A stretch of DNA of 64,000 nucleotides from Psychrobacter ciconiae (lineage in GTDB: Bacteria; Pseudomonadota; Gammaproteobacteria; Pseudomonadales; Moraxellaceae), in the NCBI RefSeq assembly GCF_904846055.1, contig NZ_CAJGYV010000001.1:930001-994000 (forward strand), read 5' to 3'. The notes beneath the pieces are model-generated. The model had not been told where the DNA came from and did not search any database. It saw nothing but the letters and a program-made list of their open reading frames with translations. The translations under genes and the position numbers were made by a program. Below are positions 1-8,886 of this stretch, piece after piece. How positions within the stretch are numbered: position 1 is the stretch's first letter; each line of letters begins with the position of its first letter.

Positions 1-675
1 CGGATGAACGTAGCTGTTGCCGTGCTGAGATTTTATCGTTTCGGCAATATCAGTAACATAATCGCCTTGATAGCCGTTGCTTGGAAATTTGATTGCCTCG
101 CCGTTTAACTCTAAATAGCGCAAATAAGTGCTCGTTGCCAAAATATCCATCTGCCGACCGGCATCGTTGACGTAATATTCGCGGGTCACCTCATAGCCGA
201 TGGCTTCGAGCAAATTGGCAACGCTCATGCCGATAGCCGCGCCGCGACCGTGACCGACGTGCAGGCTTGAGGTTGGGTTTGCCGACACAAACTCCACCTG
301 AACGCGCTTGCCGGCGAACTCATCACTGCTGCCAAAGCGCTCTTTTTTGCTCAAAATATCATCAAGAACCGCAAATTTGGCGTCTGAATTTAAAAATACG
401 TTGATAAACCCAGGTCCTGCAATCTCAACTTGGCGGATGTCGCTGTTGTCAGGAAGGGCGTCGACGATTTTTTGAGCAAGCGCTCGCGGATTACTTTTGG
501 CAGCTTTTGCCGCCACAAGCGCAATGTTACTGGCAAAATCGCCGTGACTTGGGTCGCGCGTTCGGGTAATCTGACCGCTGTTTTCAAAATCAGCGGGCAA
601 CTCCCCTTGCTCTTTTAGGCGTTGGGTCGCTTTTTGGATTAGCGCGGCTAAGGTGTCGATTTGGGCTTGTGACAT
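1..675 (-). CDS. argS: Arginyl-tRNA synthetase, N-terminal part (gene runs off the left edge)
   Basis: Charges tRNA-Arg with arginine in the cytoplasm (class I synthetase). The frame is open from the ATG at 673-675 to the edge of the window, giving the first 225 residues. The N-terminal additional domain of ArgS covers about residues 1-115, followed by SANPT near 131-135 and the class I HIGH-type motif HVGHGRG at about 139-145, both ArgS signatures. The KMSKS-side half and the tRNA anticodon-binding domain lie outside the window. The upstream neighbour is a divergent small gene, so the 676-918 gap should carry promoters for both. Identity is very likely; only the 3' end is missing. Confidence 0.95.
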   Translation of the reverse strand, partial: MSQAQIDTLAALIQKATQRLKEQGELPADFENSGQITRTRDPSHGDFASNIALVAAKAAKSNPRALAQKIVDALPDNSDIRQVEIAGPGFINVFLNSDAKFAVLDDILSKKERFGSSDEFAGKRVQVEFVSANPTSSLHVGHGRGAAIGMSVANLLEAIGYEVTREYYVNDAGRQMDILATSTYLRYLELNGEAIKFPSNGYQGDYVTDIAETIKSQHGNSYVHP

Positions 676-918
676 AAAATTTGCACTCAAAAAATGAAAA
701 TTGGCAAAAAACAGATAACTGATAAATATAACAAGCTTTAGCCGCTATTGCACCCTTTACCCGCCTTTGAGATTAAAAAAATCATGGTTAAAATAAACTA
801 TTGTACCGATTGGGTTGTGTAAGCGTTTTGCTCGTTTATAGTAAAGATGCTTCGGCGTATAATTAAAAGTAATTCAGCAGCGATATTGCTCAAATTTGGT
901 AAAACTTAAGGATATGTT

Positions 919-1137
919 ATGTTTGCTATTGCCGCCAGTACCGTGACCAGTTGGGGACTTTATGTCCTATTGCCTATTTTTATCGCCTTTTTGTTTTTCA
1001 TTATTTGGGACTTGTCCAAAAAATCTGAAGCCGGTCGTGCCGGCACATTTTGGATGTTTTTGGCGCTGGGCGCAGGATTTATCGGTTTTATTTTAAAGGT
1101 GCTGATTGAAGAAGGCTTTAAGCGCTGGTTTATTTAA
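919..1137 (+). CDS. Small DUF2788-type inner-membrane protein
   Basis: A 72-residue protein of unknown function with two predicted membrane helices (about residues 8-29 and 44-63) separated by a short charged loop containing KKSEAGRAG. The length, the two-helix plan and the loop agree with the DUF2788 family of small proteins found in Moraxellaceae and related bacteria. AAGGATA just upstream of the ATG is a good ribosome binding site, and a TATAAT box lies at 858-863 with only a weak -35. It stands alone, convergent with cmoB. The family has no assigned role that I know of. Confidence 0.75.
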   Translation: MFAIAASTVTSWGLYVLLPIFIAFLFFIIWDLSKKSEAGRAGTFWMFLALGAGFIGFILKVLIEEGFKRWFI

Positions 1138-1227
1138 AGTTAAAATAAGACTGCAGCGCTTAGCCGTTTTCAACCTGGCTAAACATTCGTCGCGTTCGTC
1201 AATATTCGCTATATTTATGGTGACCTA

Positions 1228-2247
1228 TCATTTTTTTGCAATGAAAGTGGCGCGTTTGGGCGCAGGATAACCTTCAATGGTTTTGCTTAAATCATTGGGG
1301 TCTAAAAAATCCTCAAGTGAATGATAGGTCATCCAGTCCGTTTTGCGCTGCTCCTCAAGGCTTGTCACCGCCACATCCACGCAGCGAACCTCGCTAAATC
1401 CTGCCTTTTTAAGCCAAAGCGTGAGGGCGGCAATCGACGGCAAAAAATAAACGTTGTTCATTTGCGCGTAACGCTCGCTTGGCACTAAAACGGTAGTGTC
1501 GTCGCCATCAACAACGAGGGTTTCGAGCACCAATTCGCCGCCTTTTACCAGCTGACCTTTAAGCTGCTGCAAATGCTCAAATGGTGAGGCGCGGTGATAA
1601 AGCACGCCCATGCTAAAGACAGTATCAAACAGCTGACTGTGCTCAGGCAGCGCCTCAAGCGGCACCGGAATATAATGGGTGCAAAAATCATCTTTATCAC
1701 CAACAAAATGCCGAATCGCCATAAACTGATGATAAAACAAGCACGACGGGTCAATAACAATGACCGTTTTTGCGCCAAGTCCTGCCATTCGCCAACCGTG
1801 ATAGCCCGAGCCGCCGCCAACATCTAAAATACGCCGACCTTTCAGACAGGATAAATGTGGCATCACCCGTTGCCATTTAAAATCACTTCGCCATTCAGTA
1901 TCGATAAAGATTTGTGTGTCATCAGAGCCGATTAAAAAAGGACCTTTTCGCCACGGCGCAAGCTTTCGTAACAGCGCTTCGGTTTGCTTAAATTCAGCTT
2001 GGGTAAAGCAAACTTCAATTTGCAGATTGTCCGAATCAAGCGCGACCTTTTTAGCGTTAATTTTTGGCAATTTATTAATGATGGCTTGATACTCAGGCGC
2101 ATGGGCGAAGTTGTTTTTATCTTTGATGTCGCCCAGCCAATCAGGAAGCAGTTTGAGCCACTCAAAAGCTTTAGGGTGGTATTTTGACAAATTAAGCAGC
2201 GTTAAATAAAGCTCGCGCTCAGCATGAAAGATGGTATCAGAACTCAT
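1228..2247 (-). CDS. cmoB: tRNA U34 carboxymethyltransferase CmoB
   Basis: Transfers a carboxymethyl group from carboxy-S-adenosylmethionine to 5-hydroxyuridine at wobble position 34 of some tRNAs, making cmo5U. The 339 residues are close to the usual CmoB length (about 320-330). An N-terminal extension precedes a Rossmann methyltransferase domain with the glycine-rich motif ILDVGGGSGYH at about 140-150, followed by the acidic end of strand 2 (VIDPS). It lies 49 bp downstream of cmoA on the same strand, the order expected for one transcript in which CmoA makes the cofactor that CmoB uses. Confidence 0.95.
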   Translation of the reverse strand: MSSDTIFHAERELYLTLLNLSKYHPKAFEWLKLLPDWLGDIKDKNNFAHAPEYQAIINKLPKINAKKVALDSDNLQIEVCFTQAEFKQTEALLRKLAPWRKGPFLIGSDDTQIFIDTEWRSDFKWQRVMPHLSCLKGRRILDVGGGSGYHGWRMAGLGAKTVIVIDPSCLFYHQFMAIRHFVGDKDDFCTHYIPVPLEALPEHSQLFDTVFSMGVLYHRASPFEHLQQLKGQLVKGGELVLETLVVDGDDTTVLVPSERYAQMNNVYFLPSIAALTLWLKKAGFSEVRCVDVAVTSLEEQRKTDWMTYHSLEDFLDPNDLSKTIEGYPAPKRATFIAKK

Positions 2248-2296
2248 AAAAAACCGTGATTGTTAAACTGTAAGTAATTCACAAAAAAAGTGGCGA

Positions 2297-3070
2297 TTAA
2301 GCTTTAAAAGCAATCATCGAAGCAAAGTTTAAAAACTGAAACCACGTCAACTGCCGCTCAAATCCTGCCAGCTTTAAGCGCTGATGATGCTCATCAATGG
2401 TATCAGTGATTAATACGTTTTCTAAAGCGTTGCGTTTGCCGCTGATTTCAAGCTCGCTGTAGCCGTTGGCGCGTTTAAAGTCATAATAGCGCTCAATCAG
2501 CCAAGCATCAAACTGCTCATCTAAAGCGTGGGTTTTTTCGGTTAAAATCAAAATCCCGCCGCTGTCTAACGCGTTATAAATTTGGGTCAACAGCGCCAAG
2601 CGGTCGTCTTTTGGCAAAAACTGCAAGGTTAAGTTTAAAATCACCACATCGCAAGGCTCAAACTCAACCTTCCGGACATCTTGGGTGATGACCTCAATAT
2701 CATGTTCAGGAAAATGCTCATCGAGTACCGCTTGGGCTTTTTCGGTCATGGCAGGGGAGATATCAACCGCCCTGATTTGTAAATCGCTTGGCGCAAAATC
2801 GCTTGCCAGCGCCATGCTTGCCGCCCCAAGCGAGCAGCCTAAATCATAAACGCGGCTGACGCGATGCCCTGCCTCATTTTGCTGATTAAATTTGGCATGA
2901 CGGCGCACAAAAATGGGCAGCATCGCCAAAACTTGACCGTAACCAGGAACACTTCGGCGAATCATGTCCGGAAAGCACGCCACCACTTGTTCATCAAACG
3001 AAAACCGCGCCGCTTTATCAAGAGGCGTGGTGAATAAGGTATCCAGTCCGGCTTGGGGAGTTGTGGTCAT
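2297..3070 (-). CDS. cmoA: Carboxy-S-adenosyl-L-methionine synthase CmoA
   Basis: Converts S-adenosylmethionine and prephenate to carboxy-SAM, the donor used by CmoB. The SAM-binding motif VYDLGCSLG lies near residues 74-82, and an NLTLQFL segment follows as in the family. The ATG at 3068-3070 is preferred: AAAGGG sits upstream of it, whereas the in-frame ATG at 3092-3094 has no ribosome binding site and lies just downstream of a TATAAT on the minus strand, so the transcript may begin too close to it. This start gives 257 residues, close to the usual length of about 247. Forms an operon with cmoB. Confidence 0.94.
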   Translation of the reverse strand: MTTTPQAGLDTLFTTPLDKAARFSFDEQVVACFPDMIRRSVPGYGQVLAMLPIFVRRHAKFNQQNEAGHRVSRVYDLGCSLGAASMALASDFAPSDLQIRAVDISPAMTEKAQAVLDEHFPEHDIEVITQDVRKVEFEPCDVVILNLTLQFLPKDDRLALLTQIYNALDSGGILILTEKTHALDEQFDAWLIERYYDFKRANGYSELEISGKRNALENVLITDTIDEHHQRLKLAGFERQLTWFQFLNFASMIAFKA

Positions 3071-3193
3071 GGCAGCGCCCTTTAAACATAGCAAAAGCGC
3101 ATTATAACATTACTGTTTGTGACAATAGCGGTGCAATTAGGCTGATAAGCTAATCAAAACGCATTTTTTTACTATGAATCAAAAGGACAACTT

Positions 3194-3715
3194 ATGCAAA
3201 CCATTATCTTAGGCGGTGGCTGCTTTTGGTGCACCGAATCGGTTTTTTTAAGCTTAAAAGGCGTTGACTCGGTCGTTTCAGGCTATATGGGCGGCGATGC
3301 AGCAACGGCAAACTACCAAGCCGTTTGCGGCGGTGATACCGGTCATATTGAGGTGATTAAAGTCAGTTTTGATGAGCAAATTATTCCGCTTGAAATTATT
3401 CTCGATGCCTTTTTTACCACCCATGACCCCACCACCCGCGACCGCCAAGGCAACGATGTTGGCAGTCAATACCGAAGCGTGGTATTTTACACCGAAGATG
3501 ACCAAAAGCCGACCATTGACCGCGTGATTAATGAGCTTCGTGATGGCGGCGTGAATGTGGTCACTGAGGTTCATCCGGCAAGCGCGTTTTATGAAGCCGA
3601 AGACTACCACCAAGATTTTTATAATAAAAACCCAAACCAAGCCTATTGCAACTTTTCTATCCCGCCAAAGCTTGCCAAATTGCGTCAGTCTCTTGGTCAA
3701 TATATGACCAGTTAG
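3194..3715 (+). CDS. msrA: Peptide-methionine (S)-S-oxide reductase MsrA
   Basis: Reduces the S epimer of methionine sulfoxide in damaged proteins, using thioredoxin as donor. The catalytic motif GGGCFWC is at residues 7-13, with Cys10 the nucleophile. The family motifs TDPTTRDRQGNDVGSQYRS-like and the YHQDFYNKNPNQAYC segment near the C terminus are present. The 173-residue length fits the single-domain form, with no MsrB fusion. AAAGGAC before the ATG is a good ribosome binding site. Thioredoxin, the likely partner, is encoded at 55.4 kb. Confidence 0.96.
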   Translation: MQTIILGGGCFWCTESVFLSLKGVDSVVSGYMGGDAATANYQAVCGGDTGHIEVIKVSFDEQIIPLEIILDAFFTTHDPTTRDRQGNDVGSQYRSVVFYTEDDQKPTIDRVINELRDGGVNVVTEVHPASAFYEAEDYHQDFYNKNPNQAYCNFSIPPKLAKLRQSLGQYMTS

Positions 3716-3755
3716 CGCCTAATGAGTCACTGATTAAGGTTCGAGGGTGGCTTGT

Positions 3756-3787
3756 TAACTTGTAGGGGCGGATAAGTTACCTCCCCT
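3756..3787 (+). other. Possible pseudoknot-forming intergenic element
   Basis: In the msrA-tpm gap, TAACTT (3756-3761) can pair with AAGTTA (3774-3779), and the AGGGG inside that loop (3764-3768) can pair with CCCCT downstream (3783-3787). This is the layout of an H-type pseudoknot or of two alternative hairpins. No known riboswitch is recognised and the stems are short. Confidence 0.25.
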
Positions 3788-3805
3788 ATCCCAACCGAGT
3801 GTTGC

Positions 3806-3814
3806 AAGCGGTCA
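3806..3814 (+). repeat. Intergenic AAGCGGTCA word (copy 1)
   Basis: One of four exact copies of AAGCGGTCA in this window, here in the context GCAAGCGGTCATA. All four lie between genes. The word resembles the Actinobacillus-type DNA uptake signal core; see findings. Confidence 0.5.
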
Positions 3815-3920
3815 TAAGCGTGGTTTTCGCGCTTTTGGGTTTATTTTTTGTGGATTATCGGTCATGATACGGGTCTTGAGCGTTTTATAATCCCTAAGCG
3901 TTTATCATAAAGGCGGTATT

Positions 3921-4598
3921 ATGACTCCTGAATTTTGGCAATTACGCTGGCAAACCGGTCGCATTGGCTTTAACCAAGACGCCCCTAACCCCTTGTTAAT
4001 CAAATACTTTGACGCCTTAAAGCTTAGCGTTGGCAGTCATGTTTTTGTGCCATTTTGTGGCAAGTCGGTGGATATGATTTGGCTTGCCAATCAAGGCTTT
4101 CATGTGGTTGGGGTCGAGCTTGTTGAAGAAGCTGCATTGGCATTTTTTAGAGAAAATAAGCTTGATTTTACCGTGACGCCGCAATTAACCCACCCAAGCA
4201 TTCGCTTTTATCGCAGTAAAATCAATAAGCAATCGATTACCATCATTACCGGTGATATGTTTGCGCTTACTGATAAAGACTTGGGCGAGATTGACGGCGT
4301 TTATGACCGCGCCGCCCTCATTGCTTTGCCAAAAGAGATGCGCGAGGCGTATAGCGCTCAGGTTCAAGCGCTGACTCAAAATGCCCCGCAGCTGATCGTC
4401 ACTTTAAATTATGACGAAGAGGCTTGGGAAGGTCCGCCGTTTTCAGTAACGCCAAAGCAAATTTTGGACTATTATCAAAACTCTTATGTCATTAAAAAGA
4501 TTTTTAATGCCCCCTCAATCTTAAATGCCGCACCAGAGCTTGCGGTCAGCGAACAAGTTTGGTTGCTGTGCCCAAAACCTAAAGCCGACTTAAAATAA
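3921..4598 (+). CDS. tpm: Thiopurine S-methyltransferase (TPMT-type)
   Basis: SAM-dependent methyltransferase of the bacterial TPMT family, which methylates thiopurines and, in some bacteria, selenium or tellurium compounds. The 225 residues match the family (about 215-220). The opening FWQLRWQTGRIGFNQ, the PFCGKSVDMIWLANQGFHVVGVEL SAM-binding stretch near 47-70, GDMFAL, and the YDRAALIALP segment are all typical. It stands alone after msrA, with AGGCGG upstream of the ATG. The natural substrate cannot be read from the sequence. Confidence 0.9.
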   Translation: MTPEFWQLRWQTGRIGFNQDAPNPLLIKYFDALKLSVGSHVFVPFCGKSVDMIWLANQGFHVVGVELVEEAALAFFRENKLDFTVTPQLTHPSIRFYRSKINKQSITIITGDMFALTDKDLGEIDGVYDRAALIALPKEMREAYSAQVQALTQNAPQLIVTLNYDEEAWEGPPFSVTPKQILDYYQNSYVIKKIFNAPSILNAAPELAVSEQVWLLCPKPKADLK

Positions 4599-4603
4599 GA
4601 AGG

Positions 4604-4651
4604 CAGTCATTATTCAATGTAGTCACTATTTAGTGTAGTCATTATTTAATG
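4604..4651. repeat. Three imperfect 16-bp tandem repeats
   Basis: Right after the TPMT gene, three consecutive 16-bp units of the form TAGTCATTATTTAATG differ from one another at two to four positions (4604-4619, 4620-4635, 4636-4651). They lie in AT-rich non-coding sequence upstream of the lytic transglycosylase gene. No function is evident. Confidence 0.6.
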
Positions 4652-4830
4652 AATGTTATCTAAACTTAGCTTTACCCATTCTTATAAAAATAAGATATTC
4701 AATTTTCTTTTAATTGCCTAGGATATTCGTTACTCTATCTTCAATAATGATAAATAAGGTCATTTTGTCGGCTTAATTTTACGATTAAACAGAAAATTGC
4801 AGCGAAAAATAGTAACTTGAGGACACAATT

Positions 4831-6267
4831 ATGAAATCGGCTTTTTTTTACCAAGGCGTCATGGCAGCAGCAGGGCTAATGCTGGCAGTTTCCAGTCAAG
4901 CGGCGGACGCGCCTAATTTATCCAACAGTGCATTTCAGCAATGTTTAAATACGCTTAAAAACTCCAGTCAGTTTCGCGGGGTGAGCGCCTCAACCTTTGA
5001 GCGCTATCGCCCAAGCGCCCCTGACCCAAGTGTGATTTCGTCGCTAAACTATCAGCCTGAATTCCAAAAAGACGTTTGGGATTATCTGTCATCACTTGTG
5101 GACAAAGAGCGCGTCGAAGATGGCATTCGTGCCAAGCGTCAATGGTCAGATGTGCTCCGGCAAATCGAGTCGCGCTATGGCGTCAAAGCCGAGCACGTAC
5201 TAGGCGTTTGGGGCGTTGAATCCAACTTTGGGCAAACGCTTGGCAAAAAGCCGTTGTTTGAGTCGCTTGCGACCTTATCGTGTTTTGATCGCCGTCAAAG
5301 CTACTTTCGCGGTGAGTTTGCCAACGCTCTAAAAATCGTTCAAAACGGCGACATCAACGCCAGCGACATGACCGGCTCTTGGGCTGGGGCATTTGGGCAA
5401 ACGCAATTTATGCCAAGCACCTTTTTAGAATTGGCGGTTGATTTTGATGGCGATGGTCGCCGCGATTTGGTCAATAGCGTTCCGGACGCCCTTGCCTCCA
5501 CTGCCAACTTTTTAGCAAAACGCGGCTACAGATCCGGCGAGCCTTGGGGCTATGAGGTCAAATTACCAAGTGGCTATTGGGCAGCGTCTAACCGTAAAGA
5601 CAAAAAATCAATGAGTCATTGGCGTGACCAAGGCTTAACATTAGCCAATGGCAGCCCCTTGCCCTATGACTTGAGCAGCGCAGGCTTGCTACTGCCAGCT
5701 GGCAAAGATGGTCCGGCGTTTTTGGTGGGCAAAAACTTTGACACCTTTTACTCGTACAATGCGTCAGAAAACTACGCTTTAGCCATTGCTCATTTGTCAG
5801 ACCTTATCACCCGCGAGGACAGCTCAAAAACCGACTTTATCACCGCGTGGCCAACAGACGACCCTGGTATCAGCCGCCAAGAAGCCAAAGACATTCAACA
5901 AGCGCTCTTAAACGCCGGCTATGATATCGGCGCGGTAGATGGCATTATCGGTGATAATACAAGAAAAGCGATTAAAGAATATCAAGCTAGTCGTGGCATT
6001 TTCCCTGCCGATGGTCGCGCGGGCAAGAAGTTTTATAATCAAATCGCTGCAAATCGCGCCACATCGCAAGCACCGGCTTCAGCGCAATCAGCGGATAGAA
6101 TAGGACAGCTGATTCAGCAGCAATCTCCCAAAGCTTCAAGCACCCAAACCCAAAGTGCGGCGCCAACGACCATAGCCCCAACTGCTCGCATCGGTAATGC
6201 CCGTTATCGCCGAGAAAGAGGCACTGACGGCGTGGTTCGCCTTGTCCGTGTTGACGAAGGTCAATAA
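4831..6267 (+). CDS. Lytic murein transglycosylase (MltB-like) with peptidoglycan-binding domain
   Basis: Cleaves the MurNAc-GlcNAc bond of peptidoglycan in the periplasm with formation of 1,6-anhydroMurNAc. Residues 1-25 form a Sec signal peptide ending AQA-like (SSQAADA) with no lipobox, so the enzyme is probably soluble. The SLT_2/MltB catalytic domain spans about 30-335, with VWGVESNFG carrying the likely catalytic Glu130 and GAFGQTQFMPS near 187-197. A peptidoglycan-binding type 1 domain follows at about 350-400, then a Ser/Ala/Gln-rich tail. GAGGA precedes the ATG. The anhydromuropeptides it makes feed the recycling route that includes AnmK (28.9 kb). Confidence 0.92.
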   Translation: MKSAFFYQGVMAAAGLMLAVSSQAADAPNLSNSAFQQCLNTLKNSSQFRGVSASTFERYRPSAPDPSVISSLNYQPEFQKDVWDYLSSLVDKERVEDGIRAKRQWSDVLRQIESRYGVKAEHVLGVWGVESNFGQTLGKKPLFESLATLSCFDRRQSYFRGEFANALKIVQNGDINASDMTGSWAGAFGQTQFMPSTFLELAVDFDGDGRRDLVNSVPDALASTANFLAKRGYRSGEPWGYEVKLPSGYWAASNRKDKKSMSHWRDQGLTLANGSPLPYDLSSAGLLLPAGKDGPAFLVGKNFDTFYSYNASENYALAIAHLSDLITREDSSKTDFITAWPTDDPGISRQEAKDIQQALLNAGYDIGAVDGIIGDNTRKAIKEYQASRGIFPADGRAGKKFYNQIAANRATSQAPASAQSADRIGQLIQQQSPKASSTQTQSAAPTTIAPTARIGNARYRRERGTDGVVRLVRVDEGQ

Positions 6268-6283
6268 TTAAGTAAGCCCTAAT

Positions 6284-6316
6284 AAAAAAACCACGCCAAT
6301 TTAGCGTGGTTTTTTA
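6284..6316 (+). terminator. Rho-independent terminator after the lytic transglycosylase
   Basis: CCACGC and GCGTGG form a stem around a 7-nt loop. It is flanked by an A run before and a T run after, so it could work in both directions. Confidence 0.85.
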
Positions 6317-6380
6317 TTGATTGCTCGAAAGTTTTAAGTTTTAAAGGTGGGTTGTGAAAACCTGAGAGGGTTTAGACGCA

Positions 6381-6671
6381 TTAAACGACTGGCGGTGGAA
6401 TTGGCTTACCGTTATCGCCATCCCAGTTTTCGCGCGCTTTTTCGTCTAAGTCAGCAGGCGTTTTATGTTCCCACTTCCCGTTTTCACGCCACGTGGCATC
6501 GCCCCAATCGTCTTCTTCTTCTTTAGCGTCCCAATCATTATAGGTTTTACTGGGATCAAGACCGCGCCGCTTCATATCCGCCACTTGCTCTTCTAGCGTA
6601 TGAAATTGTTCCGCGTCATGCATGGTCTTTTCAAGCGCTTCAAGCTCTTGTAATTTTTGTTTGTCTGTCAT
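6381..6671 (-). CDS. Small acidic hypothetical protein
   Basis: A 96-residue, highly charged, soluble protein with no membrane segment or signal. The N-terminal 35 residues look helical (Lys/Glu/Leu-rich), then comes a Trp-rich acidic middle with DDWGDATWRENGKWEHKTP, and a Pro-rich end (PIPPPVV). A strong ribosome binding site (GGAG) stands before the ATG at 6669-6671, which supports real translation. I do not recognise a named family. It lies alone, convergent with the transglycosylase gene. Confidence 0.75.
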   Translation of the reverse strand: MTDKQKLQELEALEKTMHDAEQFHTLEEQVADMKRRGLDPSKTYNDWDAKEEEDDWGDATWRENGKWEHKTPADLDEKARENWDGDNGKPIPPPVV

Positions 6672-6787
6672 GGTTTACTCCTTTATTTCTTATAATAGGC
6701 AGCTATCCTATTATTACCCAAAGGTTTTGCCGCAACAGTAGCAGTTTTATTACAAATCGTAGTCTAAGCTTAGGCGAAACTTAAGGC

Positions 6788-7807
6788 TCAGCTTTGATTA
6801 AAATTGTCCTCAAACAATTTTTTGGCATGAAAAGTCAATTTCCAAAGCTCTTGGGCTTGGCGGCTGCCGGTTGCCGTCAGCTGAATCCAATTTGCCGCAA
6901 CAAGCAGCTTTTGCAACCGAATGACATCTTTTTGATGAATTTGACAACGCGAAACGGCATGAACATTGGGCATGATTTTTTTGATATCGCGCTCAGCTTT
7001 ATTGACGATCAAGCGATTGATACAGCTTTGCAGACCATAATTTGAAAATGCGGCTGGAATTCTAATAAGCGCCTGCAAAATTTCGCCCCAAGTGCAACTA
7101 AGGGTCATGGTGACATCACTTAAGTTACCGCCTTCATAAGCTTGAGCATTGTATTGAAAATTAAATTCATCACTTAAAACAAGCAGCTTGGTGACAGCAT
7201 CATCGCCACGATGCTCTGGGGCGGCAAGGTTTTTATTGGCAAAAAAACGGTTGGGGGATGTGGTACTGATGGAGGGTAACGCCGCTGAGGTGATGCCGCT
7301 GGTTGTGCTTGACTCGGTTGCGGTAACCGGACTTGACGAATCGGCTCGAACCCAGCCTGTCGCCGAGTAGCGCTCAAGCAAATCGTTAAAGGCATAGGTC
7401 AGCAATTGGCTGATATCTGTACGATCATCATAATAATAAACGTGACTTGCCTGCTGCTCAACCGTTCGAGTAAAATCCTGCAACTGCCGCGTGATTAATG
7501 TGCCCTCAGGAAGCGTTTTGATTAAAATCAGCATCGGTTTTAGCTTCGCTTTTGCGCTTAAATAGCTTAAATGCAGCTGACTTACCCCAGTTTTGTGGGT
7601 TGCGCCATAAGTTTCACCAATCACCACCAACGTATAGTCGCAAGCCTCAATACACTGACGACCATAAAGTGCTGCTTGTGGCAGCTGACTTGAAACATCA
7701 TACGTCAAAAATGCGCGCGATTGAAAAAATATCGCCAAACGATCGAGGACCAACAACTGATCGTTGGCCGCGCAAATGATATGAATATGATAGCGACGAT
7801 TGGGCAC
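6788..7807 (-). CDS. DUF4062-like protein with C-terminal unknown domain
   Basis: A 339-residue protein starting at GTG (7805-7807), with AGAGGTT upstream and no nearby ATG. Residues 1-150 resemble DUF4062, a TIR/SIR-like Rossmann fold: a first strand RRYHIHII, then ALYGRQCIEACDYTLVVIGETYG near 47-68 and SYLSAKAKLKPMLILI near 80-97. A Ser/Thr-rich linker (about 155-190) leads to a C-terminal domain of unknown type. DUF4062 modules are often found in signalling or defence proteins, but here there is no NTPase or partner gene next door. No catalytic residue can be assigned with confidence. A cytoplasmic location is inferred. Confidence 0.65.
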   Translation of the reverse strand: MPNRRYHIHIICAANDQLLVLDRLAIFFQSRAFLTYDVSSQLPQAALYGRQCIEACDYTLVVIGETYGATHKTGVSQLHLSYLSAKAKLKPMLILIKTLPEGTLITRQLQDFTRTVEQQASHVYYYDDRTDISQLLTYAFNDLLERYSATGWVRADSSSPVTATESSTTSGITSAALPSISTTSPNRFFANKNLAAPEHRGDDAVTKLLVLSDEFNFQYNAQAYEGGNLSDVTMTLSCTWGEILQALIRIPAAFSNYGLQSCINRLIVNKAERDIKKIMPNVHAVSRCQIHQKDVIRLQKLLVAANWIQLTATGSRQAQELWKLTFHAKKLFEDNFNQS

Positions 7808-7957
7808 AGTAACCTCTATAACTTACGCCATGACGTTAAAATTGGCTCACAATTAAACTCCATAGCCTAGCATAATCTCTAGCTGACCGTGGCATTTTCT
7901 AAGGTCAATTCAAAGAATATTACAGCCGTTTATAAAATCCTTAGCTATATTAAGGTT

Positions 7958-8827
7958 TTACAAAAAAGTAATACAAAACTTGCTTCCAAGCAAGCGCTGA
8001 ACCAAACTTTTGGTATGACTATCCATTTTACTGGCATAAAATGCAAGCGGCAGCGGTGCTTGATTTTGAAGACGCTTTTGATGGGGCGGCGCAATCATAT
8101 TGCTTTGCAATAACAAGTAATGAACGCGCTCAGCAATCGCTTGACCTGAATCAATAACCGTCATAGCCAGCTGATTTTTGGCAATCTCGGCATTTAAAAA
8201 CGCTTTGAAAAATGGGTAATGAGTACAACCAAGAACAATATGATCGACCTGATGATCAGAAAAATCAAGCAGCTGACGACCCAGCCTTTTGGCAGTGCTT
8301 GAAGTCATCGGCATGCCAGCCTCCACCCAAGGCACCAGCTCAGGATCAAAATACTTGATGACTTGCGTCTGATTTGGGATTGCCACCTCAGTGATGACTT
8401 GGTTCAAAAGCGCGCCGCTGAGGGTCGCTTTGGTAGCCAGTACCGCCACTTGACGCGACTGACTGGCAAGCACGGCAGGCTTGAGCGCCGGAACCAGCCC
8501 CACGATAGGTAAATTAGGATACGTTAAGCGGGCGGCGGTCAATCCGTAAGCTGAAGCACTATTACAAGCAATGACAATTAATTTGCAGCCCTGCTGGCAT
8601 AACCAATCGACGGCGCTTAAGGTCAATGCTTGAATCTCAGTACTGTCGCGGCTGCCATAAGGGACGTTTAAGGTGTCCGCAAAATATACAAAACGCTCAT
8701 TTGGCAAGGCTTTTGCCAGATGCTGATAGACGGACAAGCCGCCAACGCCGGAGTCAAAAAGACCAATGGGCGCAAGCGATTGGGAAGCAGAAGCAGTCAA
8801 AAGTGAAGCAGCACCGATTGCGGTCAT
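7958..8827 (-). CDS. murI: Glutamate racemase MurI
   Basis: Interconverts L- and D-glutamate, supplying D-Glu for peptidoglycan. The substrate motif GLFDSGVGGLSV is at about 22-33; the two catalytic cysteines lie in IACNSAS (Cys88) and LGCTHYP (Cys201). At 289 residues it is slightly longer than the usual 260-270, because of an N-terminal stretch of about 20 residues. It follows the DUF1285 gene by 59 bp on the same strand and is probably cotranscribed with it. Confidence 0.96.
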   Translation of the reverse strand: MTAIGAASLLTASASQSLAPIGLFDSGVGGLSVYQHLAKALPNERFVYFADTLNVPYGSRDSTEIQALTLSAVDWLCQQGCKLIVIACNSASAYGLTAARLTYPNLPIVGLVPALKPAVLASQSRQVAVLATKATLSGALLNQVITEVAIPNQTQVIKYFDPELVPWVEAGMPMTSSTAKRLGRQLLDFSDHQVDHIVLGCTHYPFFKAFLNAEIAKNQLAMTVIDSGQAIAERVHYLLLQSNMIAPPHQKRLQNQAPLPLAFYASKMDSHTKSLVQRLLGSKFCITFL

Positions 8828-8886
8828 GGCAAACTCTGTCTTTTTTGGGATAAAAATAATAGGTTAACACTCTTGCAATGGTCAGC

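Noticed and set aside
3816..3839. Possible terminator after msrA
   Set aside because: The stem is only about five base pairs and the T run is broken by GGG.
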